A stretch of 64,000 nt of DNA from assembly GCA_022747635.1 (NCBI GenBank), contig JAKTNV010000001.1, positions 37,167,351-37,231,350 on the forward strand, in the 5' to 3' direction. A model generated the notes under the pieces. It was not told where the DNA came from, did no database searches, and was given only the letters and a program-made list of their open reading frames with translations. The position numbers and the translations under genes were made by a program. Shown piece by piece: positions 12,690 to 24,890 of this stretch. Origin of the DNA: Hetaerina americana (Eukaryota; Arthropoda; Insecta; Odonata; Calopterygidae). Numbering within the stretch: the first letter of the stretch is position 1; each line of letters starts with the position of its first letter.

Positions 12690-13640
12690 TCAAATATCAA
12701 TTCTGTTGCCCCAGAGGGACAGCCCGTTTACTTCGAATGAAAACCTCTTTATTTCTCGAAGGCGGGATGGGAGAAAGGTTGGATTCGGGTTCGATCGAGA
12801 TTCGGAGAAGGCAAGACAGAGCAGAGAGGATTGAGGGAGGAGAGCTCGTAGCCGAGGAATTGTTTCCGAGAAGAAGTCCCAAATATGCCGCTCCCGCACG
12901 CACCCCTTTACCCCCTTTCCCACGAAGCACTCCTTTAAGGACCCCTAAAAGACGTGCCCGACCCGGGATGACTCTATCCATCCTCGCCTCCATGCAATTC
13001 TACCCGCAAATCTATTCCTCCTTGCCTCTGGTGGTGACGGGAGGAAGAGAGGCACACGACATACGTGACGATTCGATTCCGCGGGAATAGTTTTTAGAGA
13101 CGGATGCGCGTGGCGGAGGGGGCGTTTGGGGGGTTTACAGGGATAGAGGGCGGGAACACCCTGAATAGAGGAAGGGAGGAGGAGGGAGGAAAAGAGAAGG
13201 GAAGGAAGATCCTTTCCATACCCCACGACTCGTCCGATTACACTCGGGAAGGAGGGGACGAAGATGCCGGGGGGGGGGTGAGGGATTGGAAGGGGAGTGC
13301 GGGAGCGGGTGACGGTGGCTGAGGAAAAATGCCTCCCGTACGACGGGAACTCGCGGGGAAGAGTAAAAAATATTCCAGTGTTAAGCTGAGGAGAGGGAAG
13401 AAAGCGACGCCCGGGAGAGGAATAGCAATGGGGATGATTAAATTCGGGGTGGGATGAAAGACGGCGTCCTCTCTCTCCATGCCGTCGTCCTCCTCGTCCA
13501 TCTCGCACGCATTCTCCACCTCTCCCCGTTCCATTCCATCCGAAGGGGTTTGCACGAGAGAGGAAAAGAACTTCGGCAAATGTTCTTTTCGTCATTACAT
13601 TCCCCCCGGCGGGATTCGACCCTTTCGGTCAATCATTAAT
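12690..13640. other. GC-rich, purine/pyrimidine-asymmetric island
   Basis: A long GC-rich block whose + strand turns strongly purine-rich at about 13110-13330 (ggaggaggg-type words and a G-run near 13269-13278). It then turns pyrimidine-rich at about 13460-13560. A 216-codon minus-strand frame (12945-13595) spans it, but the product is a low-complexity mixture of P, S, R and F with no domain. Other frames are open across the same bases. I read this as composition, not a gene. Confidence 0.45.
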
Positions 13641-14887
13641 TCCCTCGCCATTAGAAGATTGTTCTGATTTTTTTTTAATTTCGCGAGCCTCATGAGATAT
13701 GTGACAAAACCCCCACCTGCAGTAACTTCTTGTCTACTTCTTACCTTTAACAGGACGCGTCATCTCATGTGTGCATACAAATATAGATATTTTGAATCAT
13801 TGGCCGATATTTCACCAGTAATTAATTGCTTACGTGGGAAACACTCCCAAAATTTATTACAACGTTCACACTGAAATTTGCAAGTATGTAATCAATCATG
13901 AATTGCCAGAGTCGTTTGAATCTGGATATTCGTATACGTAGCAGGCCACCAGTGGGGGACGAGGGAGCTATTGAGTACGCAAACGGGCGAACTGCAGAGG
14001 GGAAGACAAGGCGAGAGGGGAAACGAAGGCGAGGGAGAGAGAGTCAAGTTTAAAGGGAAGATTAGTGATGGAGCACAATAGGGTGTGGCAAGTACAAGGG
14101 ATTGGCTGGCGTGCTCTTTACATCTCCCAAGGTCTCCGGAAAATCACGCTTTACGAGAACTGTACTAGCGGCTTAGTGTATTCTGTGAGGAGGCTATTTC
14201 ATCAAAGACCCTATGTTTCTGAAGAAATTGTTATTCAAATCTTTAATTAAATTGCAGTTATTTAATTTTGCCCGCTTAATATTTATTTTTTGGTGTAGCT
14301 AACATTGTTATTTCGATGGTACTCTTAAGTTTGACTGCATATGAACTGAACATAGCACAGTATAAATCAATGGATCATAAGATAATTGATTTATGTTAGT
14401 TCTCCGATTTAGATTACTGCTACAAAATTGCACCAAAAATTAAGTACCGAAGAAACTTAAAAGCAAATAAACCTAAACATCAGTGCGCCCATGGTTGATG
14501 CAGTTAAGTCAGTTTGACAGATTCGTGACCCACTACCCCAACTAATTGGCATGATGCAAAAAATCATTTTACTCTACTGATGTAGAGAATCACAATGTTT
14601 TGCATAGGACAGCATGTTTTAGAAAATATCAAGGGTTATTAAAATTGCCCCCAGCGTCAAAACCATGGGATTCTTCGGCGAATAATTCGCATTTTAATGG
14701 TGAACATCTTTCGACCTTCCATGCAAATATAGATAGTTCAATATTATTGTTATTAGCTGCAGCGGTTAATAAAGCTGCTTAAAGGATTTTGACAAGAAAG
14801 ATCCAACATTGAAATTATAACTCTCTTAGGGTCTGGTATTTTCTCTTTTCTCTCATTTTCTCAAAAATATTACCAATGACGGTGGTA
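13641..14887. other. No gene recognised
   Basis: AT-rich DNA with a short ga-repeat near 14030-14043. No gene, RNA or convincing repeat was identified. Confidence 0.45.
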
Positions 14888-15070
14888 CGAGGTCTGGTCA
14901 AAAAGTTCCCGAATTTTTTGAATGGCGCCTCATATTACGGTGACTGTTACCAAGCTATTGGCTGATGGTGGTATATAGTATTACACCCTGATGATGTTTC
15001 CCCTCCACTGATTGTAAATAACGGGGAAAACCATCAGAAAAATTTCGATGTGCGCTGACTTCTAGGCCAA
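14888..15070 (+). mobile_element. Possible mariner-like element terminus
   Basis: After a TA dinucleotide (14886-14887) the sequence reads CGAGGTCTGGTCAAAAAGTT. This resembles the terminal inverted repeats of some mariner/Tc1 elements, which insert at TA and often start CGAGGTCTG followed by a run of A. I found no opposite inverted terminus and no transposase frame with DD(D/E) motifs. If real, it is a solo end or a badly decayed copy. The right boundary is a guess. Confidence 0.25.
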
Positions 15071-18000
15071 AAAGAAACAAGAAAGAAATGCTTGTTTTAT
15101 TTAAAGGCATCGCCCTCTTCCCACACACTGGCTACATCAAATGCGAATTCGAACTATAAAACATCAAGTCCTTCAAAATGGTAAACAGTGATTAACTAAC
15201 GCTGAGAGGCGTACAAGGCAGACTATTATAATCAGTGGAAAGCATCCATCACAGCTGTGAGGAAGTAGACAGACTGTGTACTCGTATTCGCTCTACTTCA
15301 GCCACATCGTAGTCTGTACTAACTCTCGGAGCGTGGTCATCACCGATTTCATTCAAGTAAAAACTATGAATAGCCATGCGAAAAGCTATTCATCTCACGA
15401 ATTTTTACCGGTATAATTCGGTTACTGTTTTCCAAAGGTAAGTAAATAACTATTTTGAGAAAGCGCAGCACCATTATGATGAAAACAAGCCGCAATTGGA
15501 GAACGATTTTACTCTCTATGAATGCGGTTAAGGCGAAAGAATTACAGTCCCTCGTCTCTGTTGCATTTGGTTGAATTCAAATAATTCTACCACTGTAACT
15601 AATTTATTTTCCGCATAAAGTTACTGATATCCCGTAAAAATTAAGGAGTTCGACGCATATTGTTTTTAAAGGAATGGTGAACCTGGAATTACGCAACCGG
15701 ATCCTATTTTAGCGTCCGCCAAAAATTCCACCCGCGACTCCAGCGGCCAGTCCAAATGCCCCCCCGAAATCAGGAGTTTGTTTTCCTCGCTGAGAAGTTT
15801 GGACAATTCTTTTTTACTTCTCTGCCGACATCTAATAATAGATTTCTTCCGGCACTCCTCCCCAGTCCGGACAGACTCCCTCCGTGAAATCCCGAGGGAG
15901 ATGCCGGGCTTAAGAAAATGTTACGAAGGCGCCCCACTCAATACTTGGTATTTGCCGGTGCCGAGCTTTCTTCAATAAAGAGCCATCATACAATTTTCTT
16001 TCGCATCATTTATTGAACGAAAGTTTTAGTTTGGGCGTGCAGTTGCATTTGGTATGCGTTTAATTGAGTTGACTCTTTCATTACATCAGCGGCTGTCGTT
16101 GCAAATGGAAACGTTCAGATCCCCTTCGTTGACGATGGGGCTAACACGCGACGCTGAATTGAAATGTTACTTACATAAGATCAAATCGTAATCCGACACA
16201 TATATAATGCAACGGAAGGATCATGAAGAATCTTTCTACCTTACGACACATCTGGGAATATTTTTTTTTAATTCAAAGAGAAGATCGTTCAGTTTCAAAG
16301 GAGATGGAGCTCCAGTTATTGGTCTAAAGGAAGTAAACTTCGCATAACTTGCGAAGAAATATTATAAATACTGAAAATTTCAATGGGTGCCATCCTTAGG
16401 TAGTTAACGGAAATTCTGCACATAAGATATATTGGTGCGCCATGGGTTATGCCAAATCGCGATTTCAACCAGAAAATCGAAGTTACGTGTATTCTTTCTC
16501 ATCCCTATGGAACAAATCTAGCACCTTCTCTCGTTCCCCAATGTGGATCAACACATATGTGAAAAGTGTTTTTCATCATCTTAACCAGGCGTAAGCAAAA
16601 TGAGCGTATTTGAACAATCAACGGCTCTATCCGACGCAAGAGTGAAGCAAAATCAATAACAGTCACGACATATGCATTAAACTAACTAAATAATAAGGAA
16701 ATAAATTATGATCACTCTCTATTGAACATCCCTCACACTAAGGCGTGGCAGAACATTTGTACCTTAGCCAACGCCCAGATCATGCTCAAATTGCGCTCAT
16801 TGGCATATTCTTTCCTTAGCAATTTCATGCACGAATGAATATTATATCTTTCCTTCTAAACCTCTCCGATATTAATAAAAACTTCTCTCGGCAAGTTCCA
16901 CTAGAATCAAAACAATAAATAAAAGAAAAAAGCGTACTTGTGCAAGAAACTCTCTCCTTTATTAAATGTTCCACTATATGTATGGAATCATAAATTCATG
17001 TCGACGAAAGAATACATTTCCGGTTCCTGTCGTGCGTTTAGTTTCTTATTTTTGATTCGAGGCGTATCACAAAAAAAACAAAGTTATATCCTTCCTTCAT
17101 CGTTCGATAAATCAATAAAGAAGTAGATCCGTTGGATATAGCCCACAAAGTTAACCTTCTACTGCATCCGACCACTAATTACGGCCCTGCCAATTGATTT
17201 ATGTGGGTAATATACTCGCGGAGAAACCCAAGGGCCACGGCTTTGACACCCGTCGAGAGCAGACTGTGAAAAAAATAACCCTTGCATAATCGATTTATAG
17301 GCATCTTTGGGAGACACCATCATACATTTGGATCGCGAAAAAAATGAGGCATAAAAATTTCCTTTCCCACGCAATCAATTACACTAAGTGGTAGGTACTT
17401 CACTGTATTTCTCTCGGCTTTAGGGACGCGAGGCAGAGTGAGTGACTCAGCGTTTCCCATTTGCCGAAAGAAGTTGTGGAGTTGAAAGAATTGATGGATT
17501 ATTCTCGTCCGTCATAAAAGTCTTTCATCGCCCCTGGGAAGCGGAAACGGGCGGCGGATTAGCTGTATTGGTGCCATGTGCGGAGAGAAATGACTCTGGG
17601 GAGAAAGACGATGAGAGTGAAAGGGAGAGAAAGAAAAGATAAACAGTGAATGCACCGGGCAGCGCCTCTTCCAGGCGAATAACAAACATTGGCAGGACTT
17701 GGACTCCATTAGCGGTGGACGAAGTTTAAAAAAAAAATCAGGAGTCGCCAGTAACATCGTCGGCGAGATGACGGTGACCTTCCCGCTTCCTCCATCTCGT
17801 CCTCGAACGACGGGGTAATCTTGTTTAGGGGCACCGGGAGAAGGGATTAGCCATCTTAGAATTTGGATTGACACTGGCAGCTTCTTTAATCCAACTAGAA
17901 CGGGAAATGTTTTGACTTCGCCGTCTCAGCTAGGCAAAATTCATCCATCCTTTGGATGAGATTCGGAAAATATGACCCAACACACCAACTCTTTCGGTCT

Positions 18001-19019
18001 CTAAAAGGGCATCGCGTTGAATAAACTCACCAGATTAGATCACGTCTGTTCGGTTTTAAGCGTTGAATTCAGCGACGCATGAGAGTCACCGATGTTCTGG
18101 CTAAAAGAACTTCAACAGTTAACGCGGGTCCGGGGAAGTCCGAGCGGTAAACTTTTCCTCCGGGTATGAATAAATAAAACCTTCAAAAGAAAAGTGCTCC
18201 ACTCATGAGGTATAAAAACACTTTTTCTGCAAACGCTGTATACTTTTAAAAATGCTCAAACTTGGGAGTGGATTAAGTGACATCCTTTTCGTTCGTAACT
18301 TCTACTGTCAGCTTGAACAAACAATAGTCAATATCACTTAACTATAGGAACGGAACCCAATAAAAATCCTCGAATCCAGAATAGATGGTTTTACAGACAA
18401 GTACAACGTCTTAATTATTAATACCCTTGACACGTAACAAAAACGCACACAATATTCATACAAATCCCTCTGTTCACAACACAGTGTGATCTGATTAATC
18501 TTCAACATGCAAAGACGCAATTAAGACATAAATACGCCAACAAGAGAAAACCGCAAGGAGAATTTCTAAACTTAATTTCGCATGTAATGATAAACATGTA
18601 AGAATACACCAAAAATATGGAATAAATCAATGCTATAACATCACCAGATAGATGGATTTGAACACTCAGTATGCCATTAATTTAGTAATAGGATTATGTC
18701 TGGTCAAAAGCACAACAATTAAAGTATGTGCTACATTTGTAGATAAGCAAACTTCGTGAAAGTTAAAGTAAACTTATTGAAAGAGATCCATATTAATACC
18801 TTCATGAACAAGGCTGATCAGCAAATACATAAAAATTATAATTACAAAACATATACTTATCATTTTCTCCTCCCTCCCCTGCATATATTTCCAGGATAAT
18901 TATTATTTGTTATTTACCATTTAAGGTAGAGTTTGCATGGGCACAATTTACACGCCTACTTGACCTAATTCTCTAGATTTAAGATGCCATTTTCTCCTAA
19001 AACGATAAGGGATCAGATT
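15071..19019. other. No gene recognised
   Basis: Mixed AT-rich DNA. At 15437 the + strand has a strong donor (CAAAG followed by GTAAGTA), preceded by a short open frame starting at an ATG near 15375, but no acceptor or known protein supports an exon. Short frames elsewhere show no motif. Confidence 0.4.
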
Positions 19020-19870
19020 ATCAATGTCCGACCGCGGTAGGAGTAAAAATATTCGGGTCTAAATTAGTTTGGTGGGTATTTACCTCCTGACACACACCCT
19101 AGAGGTGGTTTGAAGGGTACCTGAATATAAATAAATAGTATAAACATGACATCCTGACAACCCACGCCAAAATGAACCCTTTTTAAATTCCGCATACTTT
19201 GTCTCCCCTTATTCCGTCCAAGATACCTCTTCTATTCCTACCCCTTCTTCGCTTGCCTGATCTTATCCCCTACATTAGTCTTCAACATTTATCTTCCATC
19301 AGAATACTTTAATATCACCTTACCTACCTCCTTTGGGTTTATTCAAACAATCGTCTAACTTAGGAAATCTTTGATTATTTTCCTTTCCGTCCATTTTACT
19401 TTCTCTACCCATCTCCACAACCACATTCCAAAAGCCTTGAATTCTAACCCTCCACATTCCAATAGCCTCCACATTCCAAGCCTCCTACACCTTGCTTCAA
19501 CAACCGTGACGTACTAAAACATGCTCCATATTCAAGCTTTCACTCATTTTTCTAAACATTCTTTGTCGGTATCCCTGGCATCAACTCCTACCTCATCGGG
19601 AAGGCTTCTTTGACTTACGCCATTATTCTTCCCATGCATGGAATTACTTTGAGCATCTTGGTCGAAAGCAATTCCAAGATAGTTCAACCTTCTCTGTTTC
19701 TGTCTTCCTATGCTAACGCTTAACTTAGCCTTCCCTCCTTATCGAAAGCTTCATAACCGTTGGTGGTGCTTACGCAGATCTTCATCCCGTACCTATCACA
19801 TTGATTTTATAACGCTCCCAGTAAAAATTGATCATATTTGTAGACGAAAATAACCAAGTAAGTTGAATAG
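19020..19870 (-). mobile_element. Decayed non-LTR retrotransposon (LINE) fragment
   Basis: On the minus strand this pyrimidine-rich stretch decodes, through many frameshifts and stops, into a RLNYLGI-type word. That is the hallmark of the region after the RT palm in insect LINEs (pattern qFkYLGs). The same order of words recurs in the fragment at 50640-51480 (ttctattcctaccccttcttcg against cttcctaccccttcgtcg, and aattccaagatagttcaacc against cacttccaagatacgtaaactg). The low-coordinate end, 19028-19140, matches 57216-57310 and may be 3' UTR. Both copies are too broken to encode anything. Confidence 0.5.
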
Positions 19871-21223
19871 TACCAAAATAAACCTCCCTCAAGTCCGGAC
19901 GCCATTTACATTACGGCTTTCAAATTCTTCTCCCAGCTTAATAATATCCGCTTCGGGCTGGTTATTTCTAAATTTCGGCAACTTTCATAATCCTCCCATT
20001 CAATCCTTGTCAAGAAATCATTTTTATTTTATCTACACAATTAAACTGTTGACTACTCCCGATTACAAAAAGGCGTTCCCCAGTTTACAATTACCATTCT
20101 CATATACTTATATTTTTTCTAAAAAAATCCACGTTCTCCAGGGGGTTACCCATTTCATTCAACAGCGGTTACCAGTGTCAACGACTTCCACCCCTGCCTC
20201 CATGTTGTGACCTATTTCGTGCCATGATATCCTATTTAGAAATAATACCAAATATAACTTAAATTAAATTGCCAAAATCCTCACCAAATGTGCCCATTTT
20301 CAATGGCCAGAAAAACTTTCGTTGATTTACAACAACTACCCCATTGCCAGAATTAATACGCTGACATTTTCAGTCCTCACCCAAATGTTCCGTTCGCATT
20401 TTAATCCGCCATCATCAATAACATGAAGGCAGATCTTGGAGCCCGCATTCTCTCCTGTCGCAAGGGCCTAAAAATTAAACTTTAAGCAAAGGAACTCCGA
20501 TTCTTTCAACTTCCGACAAAGCAACATTATTAACTTCAATGCAGAAGCCCAAAGGGGACGGATAATTATGGAAATAAACCCCATACCTTATCATGCGTTC
20601 CCCTCTTTCGTCCACTTCCATTAAAAGGTCTTCGTTTCTATAAATGTATCACAGCATTATTGCTATTGTGTATCATTACATTATGTCATCATCGTACTTA
20701 TATCTCGAGTTACAAGAGAATAGATGTGCAAGGGGAACAATTCCATGTATTCTATGAATTTCATCTTGATCCGCATCACGATCATAAAATCACTGGACAA
20801 ACTTGACACTCCTTGAATGGAACATTACTGCTATCCCTCTACACGAGTAAAGAATGAGTTTCTGGCTCCAACTCCGTCCTCCAACACTACATTTGGCAAA
20901 AATCCGGGCCCAAGGACTATGATAAGATGACCTCCCAGCGGAAACTAGAAATTTCCTCTTCCCCCAACGCCCCTTCCTGTTTATAGCCCGTGAGTATCAT
21001 TTCGACGGGCGTGCGATGGGTTCTGTCCGTAGAAAGTTTGAATGTCGGTATCTCTCCGCTTTCTAATAGCATTCAATTCATTGCAGCTCATTACATCTTA
21101 ACCCATGACGGCTCTAATTATGCATTTCGACTCTCCATCCATTCACGGAGGTCGTAACAGCATTGCGGCAATATGCGTGGAGACTCTCCATGGGACCTCG
21201 GTATGCGTGAAAGTTATGTGTCA
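19871..21223. other. No gene recognised
   Basis: Low-GC DNA with one 115-codon frame (19863-20210) rich in S, T, P and N that lacks any recognisable domain. It lies at the edge of the LINE remnant and may belong to that decayed element. Confidence 0.4.
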
Positions 21224-21237
21224 CTTGGGGCGCTCAA
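21224..21237. repeat. Target-site duplication, left copy
   Basis: The 14 bases CTTGGGGCGCTCAA occur here and again, identically, at 21542-21555, directly flanking the SINE between them. A perfect duplication of this length is typical of LINE-mediated retroposition. Confidence 0.75.
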
Positions 21238-21541
21238 GTAGTAGAAGTATTTAGGGGAGGCGACCGACAGCTGAAGTCATTTGCGCCATAGGGGATGGAC
21301 AGGAAAGGAAGAAGGGTGGAGAAAAACCCGGCGTCGGCATAAGCCTAATTTTTACGAAAGGCGCCAAGGGGTCAGCAGTTTAACGTCCCATCCGACGGAC
21401 AGTGTACTCACTCAAAGTGCCCTCCACAAAGCACCTCAAGTAGGGATCGAGATACCTCTAAAAAATATTCAACACCGCCGGGATTTGAACCTGGGCCCTC
21501 TGGGTGGGAAGCCAGTACGTTAGCCCCCGCACCATCTCGAT
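21238..21541 (-). mobile_element. tRNA-derived SINE (family A), complete, minus strand
   Basis: Read on the minus strand, the element begins with a tRNA-like head. An A-box-like stretch lies near 21521-21540 (atggtgcgggggctaacg), and a B box GGTTCAAATCCCGG has its core at 21481-21491. The body follows and includes the words ggatgggacgttaaac and ccttggcgcctttcg. It ends near 21238 with cttctactac. It is bounded by a perfect 14-bp direct repeat (21224-21237 and 21542-21555), which fixes both ends and a length of about 304 bp. Related copies lie at 33523-33812 and, truncated, at 50375-50505. RNA polymerase III would transcribe it from the internal A/B promoter. It encodes no protein and depends on a LINE for mobility. 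Confidence 0.78.
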
Positions 21542-21555
21542 CTTGGGGCGCTCAA
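21542..21555. repeat. Target-site duplication, right copy
   Basis: Identical to 21224-21237 and immediately next to the tRNA-like head of the SINE. Confidence 0.75.
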
Positions 21556-23103
21556 TATCCATGTACATGTATACTCGTGACTTCCGACTTTCAAAGACAT
21601 CTAAAGTTTGTGTAGATGAAAGTTTAATTGTAATTCTTGATGACTGGCATAAAAATCATCAGAGAAGAAGCTTAGCGCTACAATGAAGCTATTTTTTTTT
21701 TGGATGGGGTGGGTTTCACTCTGCATTCAAGTGCAAAGAGTTTCTTTCATAACCGCAGGACGATGGGAGAAATAAATGACGGAGGTGAAAGGCTTAGGTG
21801 CTCTTATTTTTCACGAATAATAACGGATACCAGCACTTGAAAGCTCTCGCTGATTGATTCCAAAGTAATTCATTCGTCCCACATAGAACATGGGGTCAAG
21901 CGCCTTTGCAGGCGTCCCACTAAGGAACAGACATTGCTCGGACCAACTTTCGTCTGGCTCCTACCCTTCGAACTTAAATGGGTGGCGTGGGTGATCCCCT
22001 GCTAGGAGAAGTTATCTTTGCCCATGTCAGTAGAACTTTATAGGACAAAGAAACGCGCAAGCCCTTCCGCCATGTTAAGTTTGTAGCCCATGGGAAGGAG
22101 AATAAAAGCAGAACACTATAGTATGTAAACAAAGAGCGGAGTTGCTGTGGGAGCATTACCCGATACAGGCAGCATACCTTTTCGGGGTAGATTTGCGACG
22201 GTGGTTCAAGGTAAATGTAGATCATCCCTTGGGAGTACAATTAATTTGGAAAGCACATGGTCCCGATTTCACCAGAAGTGCGAGGGAATCCCTGAAAGCC
22301 CCTTACTGACCGCGTAATCAGTTGTTTATAGGAAAGCGTTTTATTAAACTGTCGCTAATGGCTTACAAGTGGCGTAGACAAGGGAGCATACGATATATAG
22401 TATAGGGGTATGGTTTCATGATAAATATACTGAATAATGAAATAGGCCAGACAAGAGGGGAGAAAGAAAGGTTGACAGTCAGGACAAAACTGTCAGGGGT
22501 TAAACTAGAAGTATATAATAGATATTATTGTAGAGTAGGATAGCTGTGACTTTGGAAAGAAAGAGGCGGCGGTTGACCGGAGATAAGCGTGGGATGAAGT
22601 GGGTAGTCGCGTATGAATAGATATATGAAGAAAAATATCAATATACATATAGTATATATACATACGTATGAATAGATCTATTTAAAAAATCAACATGTTC
22701 TTAGCGAAGTATCCGCCTGGCACTTAAGTCATTTGGCTCAGTCTAATGCTGGAGATTTCAGGAATTTAGACACTTCAAGCTTCCTGGTAACCGTAGAGAT
22801 TCTAGATGCAAGCCCTCGTTCCACAAACTGCACCTTTATTTCTTTGCCATCGCTTATCTGATTATATTGTCATTTTGGTCCTCTTCCGTACACGTGATTG
22901 AATTGCAGGTTGCGAATGCGTATGCAAGTACGGAGGGAATGAAAATTTAAGTACACTCAGGCGAGCTCATTGACCCGGAGTAGTAATAGAAAATACATGC
23001 GGGTAATTGACCACTTGAATACGTTCGGACAAACCGAGGAAGAGGTGTTAAGAGGCAACACTGGATTCGGAAACGATCCCCGCAGTTCGAAAATCCCGAC
23101 AAA
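21556..23103. other. No gene recognised
   Basis: Mixed composition. The word cgtatgaatagat occurs twice (near 22609 and 22665), flanking a short at-rich tract. There is no coding or RNA feature I can support. Confidence 0.4.
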
Positions 23104-23235
23104 ATGGCTTTGACTGTGATGACGACCAGCGCTCCCGGCAAGCCGCTTCTCGCGCTCCATCCACGTCCGCGCGACGTCAGGGCTGGCCTAAACTCCAAAA
23201 TTGTCGGCCGGAGTACCGACCTGAATCGTAAATGA
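23104..23235 (+). CDS. Possible small ORF, 43 codons, unidentified
   Basis: An ATG in a very good insect context (acaaaATGG) opens a 43-residue frame beginning MALTVMTTSAPGKP and ending in TGA. Third positions are GC-rich compared with the AT-rich surroundings. There is no homology I recognise, no signal peptide and no neighbouring exon. It may be a real short peptide, the start of a first coding exon, or chance. Confidence 0.15.
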   Translation: MALTVMTTSAPGKPLLALHPRPRDVRAGLNSKIVGRSTDLNRK

Positions 23236-23972
23236 AAAGAGCGATTTCTATACGGGGACCGCGCTAATAAGGGAAGGAGCTGAAAGGCGAGTGTGGGCGT
23301 GCGAGGGCATAAGGAGGCCGTCGACGAACTGTATAGGAGGGCTGTGGAAAGAGAGGAAAGACCTCCCTGGCTTGAGTGAGAAGAGAAAAATTTTAAAATT
23401 TAAGAAATTCTCCCTACTTTCAATTATTGTATGAGCGTCGAAATGTGGCGATTTTTAATGCATTTTTGGTTTTATCTAGAGATCGCATTTGAGTAAATGA
23501 TTAGGAGAAGATAGACCACGAAAATCTAGGGGTTACCCTCAGACAACAGAACAATTGTTTGGATTGGTTTTGCCATTGTATAAGCATAAACACTGGTATA
23601 ATGACGCAAATATCTTTGATACTCTAACATGGAAGCTGACCGTGACTGTTAGGTCGGAGGGCAAAACTTCTCAAGCGGCCCTCGGGTTGTTGGCCAAGGG
23701 AATCTTCAGAGAAAGGGATATAATGCGCCGTATGGAAATTATGGGAAATATTTACCATGGGTTAGTTCACGAAGTTCAATTGATTCATCGTACCACAAAT
23801 CATATTTTCCGATCAGAGTGAGTATTTAAAACTATAGATATGTCAAAATGCCACTATGCCACTAATACATTTAGGGACTAGTAATAATATAGATTCCTTC
23901 TTGCTTCAACCTAGCCCTTGGTCCTTTCCTTGGTCCTAACTTAATGTTTTTGGTCTTTAATGGTGCCAGTAG

Positions 23973-23976
<4 letters not shown>
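23236..23976. other. No gene recognised
   Basis: DNA flanking the retroelement on its left, with short frames only. An 88-codon frame at 23555-23821 has no recognisable domain. Confidence 0.4.

Positions 23977-24031
<55 letters not shown>
23977..24031. repeat. (TA)n microsatellite, left part, split by the retroelement
   Basis: An uninterrupted at-repeat runs to the first base of the 5' LTR and resumes directly after the 3' LTR (33400 onward). It was the insertion target. The last bases before the LTR (tatata) equal the first bases after it. The target duplication is therefore TATA or TATATA, but its exact length cannot be read inside a repeat. Confidence 0.85.
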
Positions 24032-24036
<5 letters not shown>

Positions 24037-24687
24037 CAAGGGTTATGCGTCAGCACAATCAAACTCTTGGAAACCACCGCCGCGACCACCGGCTAATCAG
24101 TCCGGGGACTGATACCGGGAGAACGTTGTGAGTCAGGAGCGGAGTCACGAGTGATTCCCCCGGCCCTGCCGTGCGTCACAAGAGAGACTACCCTTTGTAC
24201 CCTGAGCTCCGATAAAAGGGTGACCATCCTCGGCAGACGGGTGGCCCGCGAGTGTGATCCTGATCGCCCATAACCTCGGACCAGCCGTGCTCCGCTCGGA
24301 ATTCGGTCCACGCCCGCTCCCTATCCCCGCTTCCCCGGACCAGCCTCGCTACGTAAGGGTTCGGTCCCTTCCTCACCGATACCTTCAGACCAGCTCGCTC
24401 GAGTTACCGGTCTACATCCCATCCCCCGGCCGGTTCCTTCCGACGACTCGACGCCGACGACGCCTCTGGTCACCCTTCAGCCCGGTCAATCCTCTTGTCC
24501 TCCTGTAAGTACCTACCCAAGTCTTCCCTTCACTTCCTACTCTCTCGCGGCATTGTCTCATGAGCTGTGTACCGCCATACTGTCAAACCTTCTGTTACGC
24601 ACATAAACATACCCGTACCGAAGACCGCTCTTGTTATTTAATTAATACCCTCAACCCTTGTTGTCGCGGATTCGGAGCGCTGCGACA
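24032..24687 (+). repeat. 5' LTR
   Basis: 656 bp, starting TGTTGCAAGG and ending GCTGCGACA, with the usual TG...CA ends and near-perfect short inverted termini (TGTTGC and GCGACA). The whole length matches 32744-33399 at an offset of 8,712. Inside are a TATA-like GATAAAAG (24211-24218), several TCAGT-type initiator words (for example TCAGTC at 24097-24102) and a splice-donor word GTAAGT (24505-24510). I cannot place the transcription start or the U3/R/U5 borders with certainty, and no clear AATAAA is seen. Confidence 0.93.
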
Positions 24688-24692
24688 TCAAC

Positions 24693-24709
24693 TGGTGTCA
24701 GGTGTGGGG
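24693..24709 (+). promoter_or_regulatory. Primer binding site, tRNA-Leu type
   Basis: Five bases after the LTR end, TGGTGTCAGGTGTGGGG begins. The complement of a leucine tRNA 3' end is TGGTGTCAGGAGTGGG-like, so the match is nearly complete with one mismatch. This is where the minus-strand DNA primer tRNA would anneal. tRNA identity is inferred from general knowledge of tRNA-Leu 3' ends. Confidence 0.75.
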
Positions 24710-24717
24710 TTGACGGT

Positions 24718-24723
24718 GTAAGT
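24718..24723 (+). promoter_or_regulatory. Candidate splice donor in the leader
   Basis: GTAAGT follows the word gacggt just downstream of the primer binding site and upstream of gag, the position of the major splice donor in retroviruses and in env-bearing insect elements. Use of this site would remove gag and pol and give a subgenomic env RNA. A leader reading frame opening at an ATG near 24560 in the LTR stays open to this point and closes at 24719-24721 if unspliced. Confidence 0.4.
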
Positions 24724-24890
24724 TTAGCTCCGAAACCTTTTCATTTGAACAGCCATTAAATCCTTTAATCGAGAGCGGTCAATAGCACTTGTTCAAAGTA
24801 TTCATATATTGCCTTAACCTATTGTGTGAAGCCTTGATTGGTTATCTCTTTATTATTTATTTTGTGCTATACGTTATATAATTTCTTGCC

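Noticed and set aside
12945..13595. 216-codon minus-strand frame, the longest outside the retroelement
   Set aside because: It lies in a GC-rich island where several frames on both strands are open. The product is low-complexity P, S, R and F without a domain or splice support.
15375..15443. Plus-strand exon ending at CAAAG/GTAAGTA
   Set aside because: The donor is strong, but there is no acceptor, promoter or recognisable protein in the short frame.
22303..22335. Minus-strand TATA with TCAGT
   Set aside because: The spacing is only about 24 bases, too short for a TATA/initiator pair.
24093..24508. Short open frames inside the LTRs on both strands
   Set aside because: They recur identically in the 3' LTR because the LTRs are copies. 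They are shadows of GC-rich LTR sequence.
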